DNA from: Frigoribacterium sp. MEB024
GTDB lineage: Bacteria > Actinomycetota > Actinomycetes > Actinomycetales > Microbacteriaceae
Direction: 5' to 3'
NCBI RefSeq assembly: GCF_000878135.1
Contig: NZ_JXQZ01000023.1
Location: 1 to 64,000, forward strand
Length of the DNA: 64,000 nucleotides
In this document: piece by piece, positions 37,836 to 45,993 of the stretch
How the letters are laid out: every line of letters begins with the position of its first letter
Numbering within the stretch: the first letter of the stretch is position 1
The notes under the pieces: generated by a model
Database searches by the model: none
The model's input: the letters and a program-made list of their open reading frames with translations, nothing else
Told to the model about the DNA's origin: nothing
Made by a program: the position numbers and the translations under genes

Positions 37836-40391
37836 GTGCCTGTTTCCACGTCGAGCGTCGTCTCGGTCGTCATCGTCAATTTCCGCGGTACGGACGACAC
37901 GCTCGAATGCGTTGCACGTCTCAACGAGGTGGACTGGCCGAAGGACCAGCTCGAGATCGTGGTGGTCGAGAACGGCTCGGGCGACGACAGCCGTCAACGC
38001 CTCGAGGCCGAGCTCGGCGGCCGGAGCAACGTCACGATCGTGGTGTCGAAGGACAACCTCGGGTTCACGGGCGGCAGCAACCTGGGCGCCAAGAAAGCCA
38101 AGGGCGAGTTCGTCGCGTTCTTGAACAACGACGCCAAACCGCACCCGGGCTGGGTCCGAGAGGCGCTCGACCAGTTCAACGTGAGCCCCCGCGTGGCAGC
38201 GGTCGGCAGCAAGGTCCTCGACTGGGACGGCAAGGCGATCGACTTCGTCCAGGGCAGCCTCACGTGGTTCGGCATGGGGTACAAGGACCGCGTCACCGAG
38301 GTCGACGACGGGTCGTTCGACACACCCAAGGACCTCCTCTTCGGCACCGGCTCCGCCCTCTTCGTCCGCAAGGCCGTCTTCGAGCAGGTGGGCGGCTTCG
38401 ACGAGAAGCTCTTCATGTTCTACGACGACGTCGATCTCGGGTGGCGCCTCAACATCCTCGGATATCGCGTCCGCTTCGCCCCCTCGTCGATCGTCTTCCA
38501 CAAGCACCACGGTTCGATGAAGAGCTTCGGCGAACACCGCGAGATGTACCTGCTCGAGCGCAACGCGTTGATGTTGCTCTTCAAGAACCTGTCCGACGAG
38601 AGCCTGGCCAAGTTCTTGCCGGGAGCGCTCGCCCTGCTCGCACGACGGGCGGTGGCGAAGAGCGGCCTCGACTCCGAGATGTTCGACATCCGCCGGTTCG
38701 TGGGCGCCCCGGACGAGTTCGACCGAGACACTCCCGTGTCGAAGGACACCATGGCCGGCCTGTTCGCACTCGACCAGTTCGTCGCCGAACTCCCCGAGCT
38801 CCAGGCCGCGAGGGACGATCTCCAGGCTCGCCGCACGAAGACGGACGCCGACGTCTTCCGCCTCTTCGGCGACATCTTCAAGCCTCTCTTCGGTGACCCT
38901 TATTACCTCGAGGGATTCCGATCGATCGTCGATGCCTTCGACATCCGGGAGCACACCCAGCGGACCAAGGTGCTGGTCATCACGGGTGACGCGATCGGCG
39001 AGAAGATGGCCGGCCCGGCCATGCGCGCCTGGAAGATCAGCGAAGCCCTCTCTGAGCACAGCGACGTCCGGCTCCTCACCTGGAACGTCGCCGCTCGCAA
39101 GTCGGACCGCTTCGAGGTGAGCCGGGTGCGCCTCCAGAACGAGCACGAGATGAAGGCCCACGAAGAGTGGGCTGACGTGATCGTGTTCCAGGGTCACGCC
39201 CTCCATCACTTCACGACCCTCAAGAAGTCGCACAAGATCATGGTCGCCGACCTCTACGACCCCATGCACCTCGAACAGCTCGAACAGGGTCGCGAGTGGG
39301 GGCTGGCCCAGTGGAAGAACCAGGTCGCCTCGGCGACCGACGTGCTCAACGAGCAACTCCTGCGAGCAGACTTCTTCCTCTGCGCCTCCGAACGCCAGCG
39401 TCTCTTCTGGCTCGGCCAACTCGCCGGCCTCGGGCGCATCAATCCGGAGAACTACGCCGCGGACGAGAACCTCGAGAAGCTGATCGCCATCGCCCCGTTC
39501 GGCATGGATTCCACTCCTCCGGCGCACACCCGCAAGGCGATCCGAGGCGTGGTCCCCGGCATCGGCGAGGACGACAAGGTGGTCATCTGGGGAGGTGGGA
39601 TCTACAACTGGTTCGACACCCTCACCCTGATCCGCGCGATCGCGGTCTTGGCCGAACGACGCCCCGACGTGCGACTCTTCTTCCTCGGTGTGGCCCACCC
39701 GAATCCGGACGTCCCCGAGATGGCCATCGTCGCCCGCACGCGCGAGCTCGCGGCGGAGCTCGGCGTCGCCGGCAAGAACGTCTTCTTCAACGAACAGTGG
39801 GTCGCACTCGACGACCGGTCGAATTACCTCCTCGAAGCGGATGCCGGTGTCAGCACCCACTACGACCACATCGAGACGACTTTCTCCTTCCGGACGCGCA
39901 TCCTCGACTACATGTGGGCCAACCTGCCCATCGTGACGACTCGTGGGGACAGTTTCGGAGACCTCGTAGGAGCCGAGGGCATGGGCGTGGCCGTGCCCGA
40001 GCGCGACGTCGACGCCCTGGCCGATGCCCTCGAGGCCGTGCTCTACGACCCCGAGGTGCGGGCCGACACACGCGCCGCCGTGTCACGGGTGCGCGAGGAC
40101 TTCACATGGGAGAAAGCCCTCGAACCGCTCGTCGAGTTCTGCCGCGACCCTCAGGTCGCCGCGGATCGCGCGCTGGAGAGCACCCCGGTCACCACGGTCA
40201 GAGCGCTCCGGGGCAAGGTGGCGCGGTCGAGCGAGGAGAAGTTCCACGAGATCGCCAATCGACGCCACGGAGTCGTTCGTGACATCGCCCTCGCTCGCCA
40301 CTACGTGACGGACGGCGGCGGTCTCCAGGTGCTGCGCGACAAGGTCCAGAACCGTCTCGCCACCATGCGAGCCAGCAGATACGGCAAATAG
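37836..40391 (+). CDS. Bifunctional GT2-GT4 glycosyltransferase fusion
   Basis: An 851-residue protein with two transferase modules. Residues about 8-300 are a GT2 domain: VSVVIVNFRGTDDTLECV, VVVENGSGDDS, NLGFTGGSNLGAKKAKGEFVAFLNNDAKP, and GGFDEKLFMFYDDVDLGWRL. After a linker (300-390), residues about 395-780 form a GT4-like retaining domain with KVLVITGDAIGEKMAGPAMRAW, VIWGGGIYNWFDTLTLIRAI and ADAGVSTHYDHIETTFSFRTRILDYMW. A basic tail follows. Its position directly before wzm-wzt suggests it builds the exported glycan. GTG start with a GGAG ribosome binding site. Specificity unknown. Confidence 0.88.
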   Translation: MPVSTSSVVSVVIVNFRGTDDTLECVARLNEVDWPKDQLEIVVVENGSGDDSRQRLEAELGGRSNVTIVVSKDNLGFTGGSNLGAKKAKGEFVAFLNNDAKPHPGWVREALDQFNVSPRVAAVGSKVLDWDGKAIDFVQGSLTWFGMGYKDRVTEVDDGSFDTPKDLLFGTGSALFVRKAVFEQVGGFDEKLFMFYDDVDLGWRLNILGYRVRFAPSSIVFHKHHGSMKSFGEHREMYLLERNALMLLFKNLSDESLAKFLPGALALLARRAVAKSGLDSEMFDIRRFVGAPDEFDRDTPVSKDTMAGLFALDQFVAELPELQAARDDLQARRTKTDADVFRLFGDIFKPLFGDPYYLEGFRSIVDAFDIREHTQRTKVLVITGDAIGEKMAGPAMRAWKISEALSEHSDVRLLTWNVAARKSDRFEVSRVRLQNEHEMKAHEEWADVIVFQGHALHHFTTLKKSHKIMVADLYDPMHLEQLEQGREWGLAQWKNQVASATDVLNEQLLRADFFLCASERQRLFWLGQLAGLGRINPENYAADENLEKLIAIAPFGMDSTPPAHTRKAIRGVVPGIGEDDKVVIWGGGIYNWFDTLTLIRAIAVLAERRPDVRLFFLGVAHPNPDVPEMAIVARTRELAAELGVAGKNVFFNEQWVALDDRSNYLLEADAGVSTHYDHIETTFSFRTRILDYMWANLPIVTTRGDSFGDLVGAEGMGVAVPERDVDALADALEAVLYDPEVRADTRAAVSRVREDFTWEKALEPLVEFCRDPQVAADRALESTPVTTVRALRGKVARSSEEKFHEIANRRHGVVRDIALARHYVTDGGGLQVLRDKVQNRLATMRASRYGK

Positions 40392-40432
40392 CCGTCATCC
40401 CGGACTGGACCGGTCCGCACAGGTCGACCGGA

Positions 40433-40438
40433 TATAGT
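40433..40438 (+). promoter_or_regulatory. -10 element of the wzm-wzt operon
   Basis: TATAGT about 34 nt upstream of ATG 40472; no clear -35 is visible. Confidence 0.4.
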
Positions 40439-40471
40439 GCTTCAGTTTTGACCACGAAGGGGTCCACGCCC

Positions 40472-41398
40472 ATGACCACCACGACACCGAGCACGACCTC
40501 GGGGGAACGCTTCCAGCGTCTCGCGACAGAGCCCATGGTCGTCGCAGGCCAGCCCTCCAAGGTCTTCAGCGGCACGTTCGGCATCGTCCGCGAGATCCTC
40601 GCGCACCGTCAGCTGCTCGACCTCCTCATCCGCCGTGATCTCAAGTCGCGTTACAAAGACAGCGCCCTGGGGTTCCTCTGGACCCTCATCCGCCCCATAA
40701 CGCAGCTCATCATCTACTACGTGGTGCTCGGACAGATCCTCGGAGCAGCCCGCAACATCCCCGAGTTCGCGGTCTACATCTTCTCGGGTCTGACCATCTA
40801 CGGTCTGCTGAGCGAGATCATCGCGGGCTCGACGTCGTCCATCGTCAGCAACGGTGGCCTGATCAAGAAGGTCTACACGCCTCGGGAGATCTACCCTCTG
40901 GCGAGCATCGGCTCCGCCCTCTTCAACTTCGGCATCCAGATGGTCGTATTGATCGGTGCCACGATCGTCACCGGGTCGTTCCCCTGGCACCTCGACGTCC
41001 TCTATTTCTTCCCGTCGGTCATCCTCATATTGATCTACGGCACGGCCTTCGGTCTGCTGTTGGCGGCTCTGAACGTCTATCTCCGCGACATGCAGTACCT
41101 GGTCGAGGTCTTGCTGATGCTCGCCATGTGGGCCTCGCCCATCGTCTACGCGTGGACGATGGTCTCCAATGCGCTGACGGACGGGCGTGGGTGGCTGCTC
41201 GGTCTCTACACCGACAACCCCGTCACCCTCGCGGTCCTGGGTTTCCACCGCGCCTTCTGGATCGCGGGCGACGAAGCGTCGTACCCCGAGGACCTCCTTC
41301 TGCGCATGGGCATTGCCGCCTTGATCGGACTCGTCCTCCTCTACGCGTTCCACCGTGTCTTCGCCCGGCTGCAGGGCAACTTCGCCCAAGAGCTCTAG
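40472..41398 (+). CDS. wzm: Polysaccharide ABC exporter permease (Wzm type)
   Basis: A 308-residue ABC-2 type permease with an amphipathic N-terminal segment, LLDLLIRRDLKSRYKDSALGFLWTLIRPITQL and six transmembrane helices. This is the Wzm/TagG pattern for export of lipid-linked polysaccharides or teichoic-acid-like polymers. ATG 40472 was chosen because GAAGGGG lies 9 nt upstream; a TTG eight codons earlier has no ribosome binding site. The wzt gene follows after 23 nt. Confidence 0.93.
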   Translation: MTTTTPSTTSGERFQRLATEPMVVAGQPSKVFSGTFGIVREILAHRQLLDLLIRRDLKSRYKDSALGFLWTLIRPITQLIIYYVVLGQILGAARNIPEFAVYIFSGLTIYGLLSEIIAGSTSSIVSNGGLIKKVYTPREIYPLASIGSALFNFGIQMVVLIGATIVTGSFPWHLDVLYFFPSVILILIYGTAFGLLLAALNVYLRDMQYLVEVLLMLAMWASPIVYAWTMVSNALTDGRGWLLGLYTDNPVTLAVLGFHRAFWIAGDEASYPEDLLLRMGIAALIGLVLLYAFHRVFARLQGNFAQEL

Positions 41399-41421
41399 AA
41401 ACGAACGGACATCCCGCTCCA

Positions 41422-42666
41422 ATGAACACGGACCAGCCGTCGCCCCTCCACGCATCAGTCACCTCCCCGACCGACCCGCCGACCGTCGTGTCGATCGAGA
41501 ACGTCTCGAAGAAGTTCGTCATCCGGAAGGACAACTCCCTCAAGGAACGCCTCGTCACCCTCGGTCGGGCAGGCCGCCGGAACAGCGAGGAGTTCTGGGC
41601 CCTCAGCGACGTCTCGCTCGAGATCCCCGCTGGCAGCACCATCGGGCTGCTGGGACCGAACGGGTCCGGCAAGAGCACCTTGTTGAAAGCCATCGGTGGC
41701 ATCATCGAGCCCACCTCCGGGTCGATCAGACGACGAGGTCGACTGGCGGCCTTGCTCGAGCTCGGAGCAGGCTTCCACCCCGACCTCACAGGCCGGGAGA
41801 ACGTCTTCCTCAACGCCTCGATCCTGGGCCTCAGCCAGGCCGAGACGGAGGACAAGTTCGACGACATCCTCACGTTCTCGGGGATCGGGGACTTCATCGA
41901 CACCCAGGTCAAGTTCTATTCGTCCGGCATGTACGTCCGCCTGGCCTTCGCCGTGGCGATCCACACCGATCCCGACGTGCTGTTGGTGGACGAGGTGCTG
42001 GCGGTCGGCGACGAGGCCTTCCAGCGGAAGTGTCTCGACAAGATCCGGGAGTTCCAGCAGCAGGGTCGAACGATCATCCTCGTGAGTCACTCGTTGGGGC
42101 AGGTCCAAGAGCTCTGTGATCGTGCCGTCGTCCTTTCCAAGGGCGAGGTGATGTTCCAGGGATCGGCGGCCGACGCCGTCAAGAACTTCCGAGACATCCT
42201 CGAGGGCCGCCGGGTAGCCGAAGCAGAGGCGCAGTCTCCCGACGTCGAAGCGACACCAGGGCACGTCACGGCGACCGAGGTCCGCGCCGAGGGGCGCGCG
42301 CCGGGCGAGGAGTTCCAACCGGGCGACACGCTCGTGGTCCGAATGGAGTTCAGCCACACCACTCCGCTGGAGCGGTGGCACTCGGGTTTCAAGATCGAGA
42401 CCAACCTCGGCACGCAGGTGTACGGCACCGACAGCCGGATGCTCGGACTCGACCACGAGCCCCTGCGCGGAACCGCCGCAGTCGAATACCGGCTCGACAA
42501 CATCCAATTCGGTGGAGGCCCCTACTTCGTGCACAGCTTCATGGCCGAGCCGAACGGAGCACACATCGCCATCCAGCGCCAGGCGGCTCGGTTCGTCATG
42601 GCCGACGACGATCACGCCTCGGGCGTGGTGAGGGTCGACGCCACGGTCAGAGCTCTCAGCGCCTGA
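41422..42666 (+). CDS. wzt: Polysaccharide ABC exporter ATPase with glycan-binding domain (Wzt type)
   Basis: A 414-residue ATPase. Walker A is GPNGSGKST (78-86), the signature is YSSGM (166-170) and Walker B is VLLVDE (186-191). The Q-loop region LLELGAGFHPDLTGRENV is typical of Wzt/TagH. Residues about 255-410 form an additional beta-rich C-terminal domain like Wzt-C, which in characterised systems recognises the terminal modification of the glycan before export. Its presence suggests that a capping group on the polymer is read before transport. Confidence 0.93.
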   Translation: MNTDQPSPLHASVTSPTDPPTVVSIENVSKKFVIRKDNSLKERLVTLGRAGRRNSEEFWALSDVSLEIPAGSTIGLLGPNGSGKSTLLKAIGGIIEPTSGSIRRRGRLAALLELGAGFHPDLTGRENVFLNASILGLSQAETEDKFDDILTFSGIGDFIDTQVKFYSSGMYVRLAFAVAIHTDPDVLLVDEVLAVGDEAFQRKCLDKIREFQQQGRTIILVSHSLGQVQELCDRAVVLSKGEVMFQGSAADAVKNFRDILEGRRVAEAEAQSPDVEATPGHVTATEVRAEGRAPGEEFQPGDTLVVRMEFSHTTPLERWHSGFKIETNLGTQVYGTDSRMLGLDHEPLRGTAAVEYRLDNIQFGGGPYFVHSFMAEPNGAHIAIQRQAARFVMADDDHASGVVRVDATVRALSA

Positions 42667-42668
42667 CA

Positions 42669-43820
42669 ATGACGAGCATCCTCCCCGTCCTCGTCGATGC
42701 CACGTCCTTGCCACCGAACAAGGGGGGCGTGGCTCGGTACATCGCGGGGCTTCTCCGGGGCTTGACCGATCTCGGTGTCACGGTCAACGTGGTGGTCAAA
42801 CCGTCGGACCGTGCCTGGCTCCTCGACCAAGCACCTGGTCACCACGTGCTGGAGGCACCGCCGTCGGTGTCGTCACGCCCGCTGCGACTGCTCTGGGAAC
42901 AAATCGGTCTTCCGATCCTCGCGAGGCGCCTCAGGGTCGACGTCATCCACTCGCCGCATTACACGTTCCCCTTCTTCGCCCGACGAAAAGTGGTCGTCAC
43001 GGTCCATGACGCGACCTTCTTCAGCGCACCCCACGACCACGCCGCAAGCAAGCGCATCTTCTTCTCGACGTGGATCCGCCTCGGACGTCGATGGGCTGCT
43101 GCTTCCATCGCCCCCAGCGCGGCCACGGCGTCCGAGATGACGACGTGGGCGGGAAGGGCTCGTGGGCCGGTCTCCGTAGCCCATCACGGTGTCGACCCGT
43201 CCGTGTTCCGTCAGCCTCTCGACACCGAGGTGGCCTCGTTCGCCGCTGCTCACGGACTCTCGACCGAGGTCGGGTGGTTGGCCTTCCTCGGCACGGTCGA
43301 GCCTCGGAAGAGCGTGCCTGCGCTCGTCGAAGCCCATCGGAGGCTCTCCGCCGCCGACGCATCGACGCCCCCGCTGCTGGTCGCCGGGGGTCTCGGTTGG
43401 GACGAGGACGCACGTCGACTCCTGGAAGCGGCCGGTGACGAGCCGGGGTCGGCCCTTCGTTACGTCGGCTACTTGCCACTCGCCGAACTTCCGTCCTATC
43501 TCGGAGGAGCCACGATCGTCGTGTACCCCAGCACCGGCGAGGGTTTCGGCTTGCCGGTACTCGAGGGCATGTCGTCGGGGGCCACCGTCCTCACGACCCG
43601 TCGGCTGGCCCTGCCCGAGGTCGGAGGCGATGCCGTGAGTTACTGCGAGCCGGACGTCGACGGGATCGAAGGGGGTCTGCGCGAACTCCTGGCCGACGCA
43701 GGCCGGCGTCGTCGACTGGCTGCCGCAGCTCTCACGAGGTCATCCGGGTTCACATGGGAAGCGTGTGCAGTCGTTCATCGACGGAGCTGGGCGACGACGG
43801 CCGGAAGGCCATCCGTCTGA
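42669..43820 (+). CDS. GT4 glycosyltransferase
   Basis: A 383-residue GT4/GT-B enzyme. The N-terminal domain starts PVLVDATSLPPNKGGVARYIAGLLRGL and carries DVIHSPHYTFPF and VTVHDATF. The C-terminal domain has LAFLGTVEPRKSVPALVEA, LRYVGYLPLAELPSYLGGA and the EGFGLPVLEGMSSG nucleotide-binding motif. It starts 2 nt after the wzt stop and so is part of the exporter operon. Mannosyl- or rhamnosyltransferase activity is likely, with the donor not determinable. Confidence 0.88.
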   Translation: MTSILPVLVDATSLPPNKGGVARYIAGLLRGLTDLGVTVNVVVKPSDRAWLLDQAPGHHVLEAPPSVSSRPLRLLWEQIGLPILARRLRVDVIHSPHYTFPFFARRKVVVTVHDATFFSAPHDHAASKRIFFSTWIRLGRRWAAASIAPSAATASEMTTWAGRARGPVSVAHHGVDPSVFRQPLDTEVASFAAAHGLSTEVGWLAFLGTVEPRKSVPALVEAHRRLSAADASTPPLLVAGGLGWDEDARRLLEAAGDEPGSALRYVGYLPLAELPSYLGGATIVVYPSTGEGFGLPVLEGMSSGATVLTTRRLALPEVGGDAVSYCEPDVDGIEGGLRELLADAGRRRRLAAAALTRSSGFTWEACAVVHRRSWATTAGRPSV

Positions 43821-43943
43821 GTCGGGGGGACGCCCTCGCGTCCATGCCAGACTGTAAGAGGATGCCGAGTTCGCCGGTCGGCGACCAGTCGTCAGGACGC
43901 GCGTCCGGCGGCCCGCCCCGGCCGACCATCACCAGAAGAGATC

Positions 43944-44813
43944 ATGACGAACGAGATTCCGAACCGCCTCGCGCCGACGCTCGCGGTCGTGACCGTGAGC
44001 TACAACTCCGGCCACCACCTCGCCACGTTCCTCGAATCGACGAAGCAGGCGTCCGCACTCGGCGCAGGGGTCCTCGTCGTCGTAGCCGACAACCAGTCGA
44101 CAGACGCGGACGCTGCACGTCGGACCACGGAGAGCGCAGGCGCCCGTTTCCTCGATGTCGGTTTCAATGCGGGCTACGGCACTGCGGCGAACGCGGCTCT
44201 GGCGACCCTCCCCGAGACGGTGCGGTACGTTCTCGTGTCCAACCCCGACGTCGTCCTGTCACCCGGCTCACTCGACGTCCTCGTCGAGACGGCTCAGTCG
44301 AATCCCCGGACCGGCGCCGTCGGGCCCGCCGTTCTGGAACCGGATGGCTCGGTCTACCCGTCGGCTCGAGCCGTTCCCTCGCTGCGGACCGGGCTCGGGC
44401 ACGCTCTCTTCGCCAACGTCTGGCCGTCGAACCCTTGGACACAGCGCTACCACCAGGAACATGCCGCGACGGGCACTCGTGAGGTCGGATGGCTCTCCGG
44501 CGCGTGCGTTCTTTTCCCTCGCGATGTCCTCGACGCTCTGGACGGGTTCGATTCCGGCTATTTCATGTACTTCGAAGACGTCGACCTGGGGTGGAGGATC
44601 GGTCGCGCGGGCTACATGAACGTCTACCAACCCTCTGCCGTGGTCACCCATGTCGGAGCCCACGCCACTCGTGATTCCTCCGATGCGATGCGACGCGAAC
44701 ACCACCGGAGCGCCTACCGGTTCCTCTCGACCAAGTACTCCGCCTGGTGGCTCTGGCCTCTGCGCGTAGCCCTGCGTGCGGGTCTGAGCATCAGAGCTCG
44801 TCTCCACGGCTGA
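43944..44813 (+). CDS. GT2 glycosyltransferase
   Basis: A 289-residue GT2 of the rhamnosyltransferase type: LAVVTVSYNSGHHLATFL, VVADNQSTDAD, NAGYGTAANAALATL, VLVSNPDVVLSPGSL and FDSGYFMYFEDVDLGWRIGRAGY. AGAAGAG precedes the ATG by about 3 nt. A 123-nt gap separates it from the upstream GT4 gene and holds no obvious terminator. The next gene begins after a short tandem repeat. Length and motifs are complete. Confidence 0.86.
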   Translation: MTNEIPNRLAPTLAVVTVSYNSGHHLATFLESTKQASALGAGVLVVVADNQSTDADAARRTTESAGARFLDVGFNAGYGTAANAALATLPETVRYVLVSNPDVVLSPGSLDVLVETAQSNPRTGAVGPAVLEPDGSVYPSARAVPSLRTGLGHALFANVWPSNPWTQRYHQEHAATGTREVGWLSGACVLFPRDVLDALDGFDSGYFMYFEDVDLGWRIGRAGYMNVYQPSAVVTHVGAHATRDSSDAMRREHHRSAYRFLSTKYSAWWLWPLRVALRAGLSIRARLHG

Positions 44814-44820
44814 ACGCCCT

Positions 44821-44845
44821 CCCGACCCGACCCGACCCGACCCGA
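44821..44845 (+). repeat. Tandem 5-bp repeat (CCCGA)5
   Basis: Five perfect CCCGA units between two glycosyltransferase genes, ending 2 nt before the GGAG ribosome binding site (44848-44851) of the downstream gene. Confidence 0.85.
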
Positions 44846-44857
44846 CTGGAGAACAAC

Positions 44858-45952
44858 ATGACCCTGGCCGTCACCGCTATGGTCCGAGACGAGTCCGACG
44901 TCATCCGCCAGTGGGTGGAGTATCACCTCGCCCAGGGGGTCGACGTGATCATCGTGACCGACAACGCCTCCACGGACGGAACCGCTGAGATCCTCCAGTC
45001 CTTCGCCGAGTCCGGTGTCTTGACCCTCCACCATGATCCAGTCCACCGGAAGCAGCAGGGCACCGTGGTCACCGCCATGGCAAGGGAAGCTGCGACGGTC
45101 CATGGCGCCGACTGGGTCATCAACGCCGATGCCGACGAGTTCCTGATGCCCGTCGATCGGTCTCTCACCCTCGCGGATGTCTTCTCACGGCTCGACGAAG
45201 GGCTCGGTTCGTTCGGTGTTCCCGTCGTGAACATGGTCGGACCCGTCGCCGAGAGCGGCGCCGGCTGGGATCGGCTCGTCTGGCGTGACCAACGGGACAA
45301 CGATCAATTGAGGAACGTCGGCGTCCTCGCGCAGCCCACGTCGAACGCCGTCCACGTCGGCCGACCTGACGTCACGGTCGTCCAGGGCAATCATCTCGTG
45401 AGCATCGCGAGCACAGGTTCGCCGCCGGACGCGCTGGCACTCGAGGTGCTCCACCTACCGTGGCGTTCGTGGCACCAGTTCGAGCACAAGGTCAGCATGG
45501 CCGGAGCTGGGTACGAGGCCAATCCCGACCTCCGCCCCAGTCCGAACCACCACGGCATGAGGGACTGGGCCCGTCTCGGCCAGGGGGTCCTGTTGCCGTT
45601 CTACGCCGCTCGCCACATCTCCGCTGACGAGGCCGAAACGGGTCCGTTCACCGAGGACACGAGCCTGCCGGACTTCCTGCGTCGTCAGGGGATCGCGTTG
45701 GGTGAGCCGGATGTCCCCATCCCGGTAGAGAGGGCCGAGGAACTCGCGGGGTGGGGTCGGGCCCAGGTCTGGCTCGAGAACGACGTCGCGCGACTGCAGT
45801 CCGTCCTGGATCGTCTGGAAGACGAACGCCGTGCCCGAGAGCGGGAACTCATGGACGAAGTCGCGGCTCTGCAACGCGAGGTCGCGGCGATCACGTCACG
45901 CAAGGTCGTCCGCCTGACCGACACCATCGCGAATCGACTCAGACGCGGCTGA
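44858..45952 (+). CDS. GT2-like glycosyltransferase with C-terminal coiled coil
   Basis: A 364-residue protein of the Glyco_tranf_2_4/GT92-like type: MTLAVTAMVRDESDVIRQWV, VTDNASTDGT, WVINADADEFLMP (the metal-binding DxD region) and, after it, LEVLHLPWRSWHQFEHKV. The C-terminus (about 300-350) is a coiled coil with LENDVARLQSVLDRLEDERR. Start ATG 44858 follows GGAG by 6 nt. The upstream (CCCGA)5 repeat abuts the ribosome binding site. Such enzymes often act on surface glycans; donor unknown. Confidence 0.82.
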   Translation: MTLAVTAMVRDESDVIRQWVEYHLAQGVDVIIVTDNASTDGTAEILQSFAESGVLTLHHDPVHRKQQGTVVTAMAREAATVHGADWVINADADEFLMPVDRSLTLADVFSRLDEGLGSFGVPVVNMVGPVAESGAGWDRLVWRDQRDNDQLRNVGVLAQPTSNAVHVGRPDVTVVQGNHLVSIASTGSPPDALALEVLHLPWRSWHQFEHKVSMAGAGYEANPDLRPSPNHHGMRDWARLGQGVLLPFYAARHISADEAETGPFTEDTSLPDFLRRQGIALGEPDVPIPVERAEELAGWGRAQVWLENDVARLQSVLDRLEDERRARERELMDEVAALQREVAAITSRKVVRLTDTIANRLRRG

Positions 45953-45955
45953 CGG

Positions 45956-45991
45956 CGACGGTTCGGGTGTTCGACGTCACGAAGACCGTCG
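45956..45991. terminator. Candidate bidirectional terminator
   Basis: CGACGGTTCG pairs with CGAA-GA-CCGTCG (10 bp with a 2-nt bulge, 14-nt loop) between convergent glycosyltransferase genes. Confidence 0.45.
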
Positions 45992-45993
45992 GG

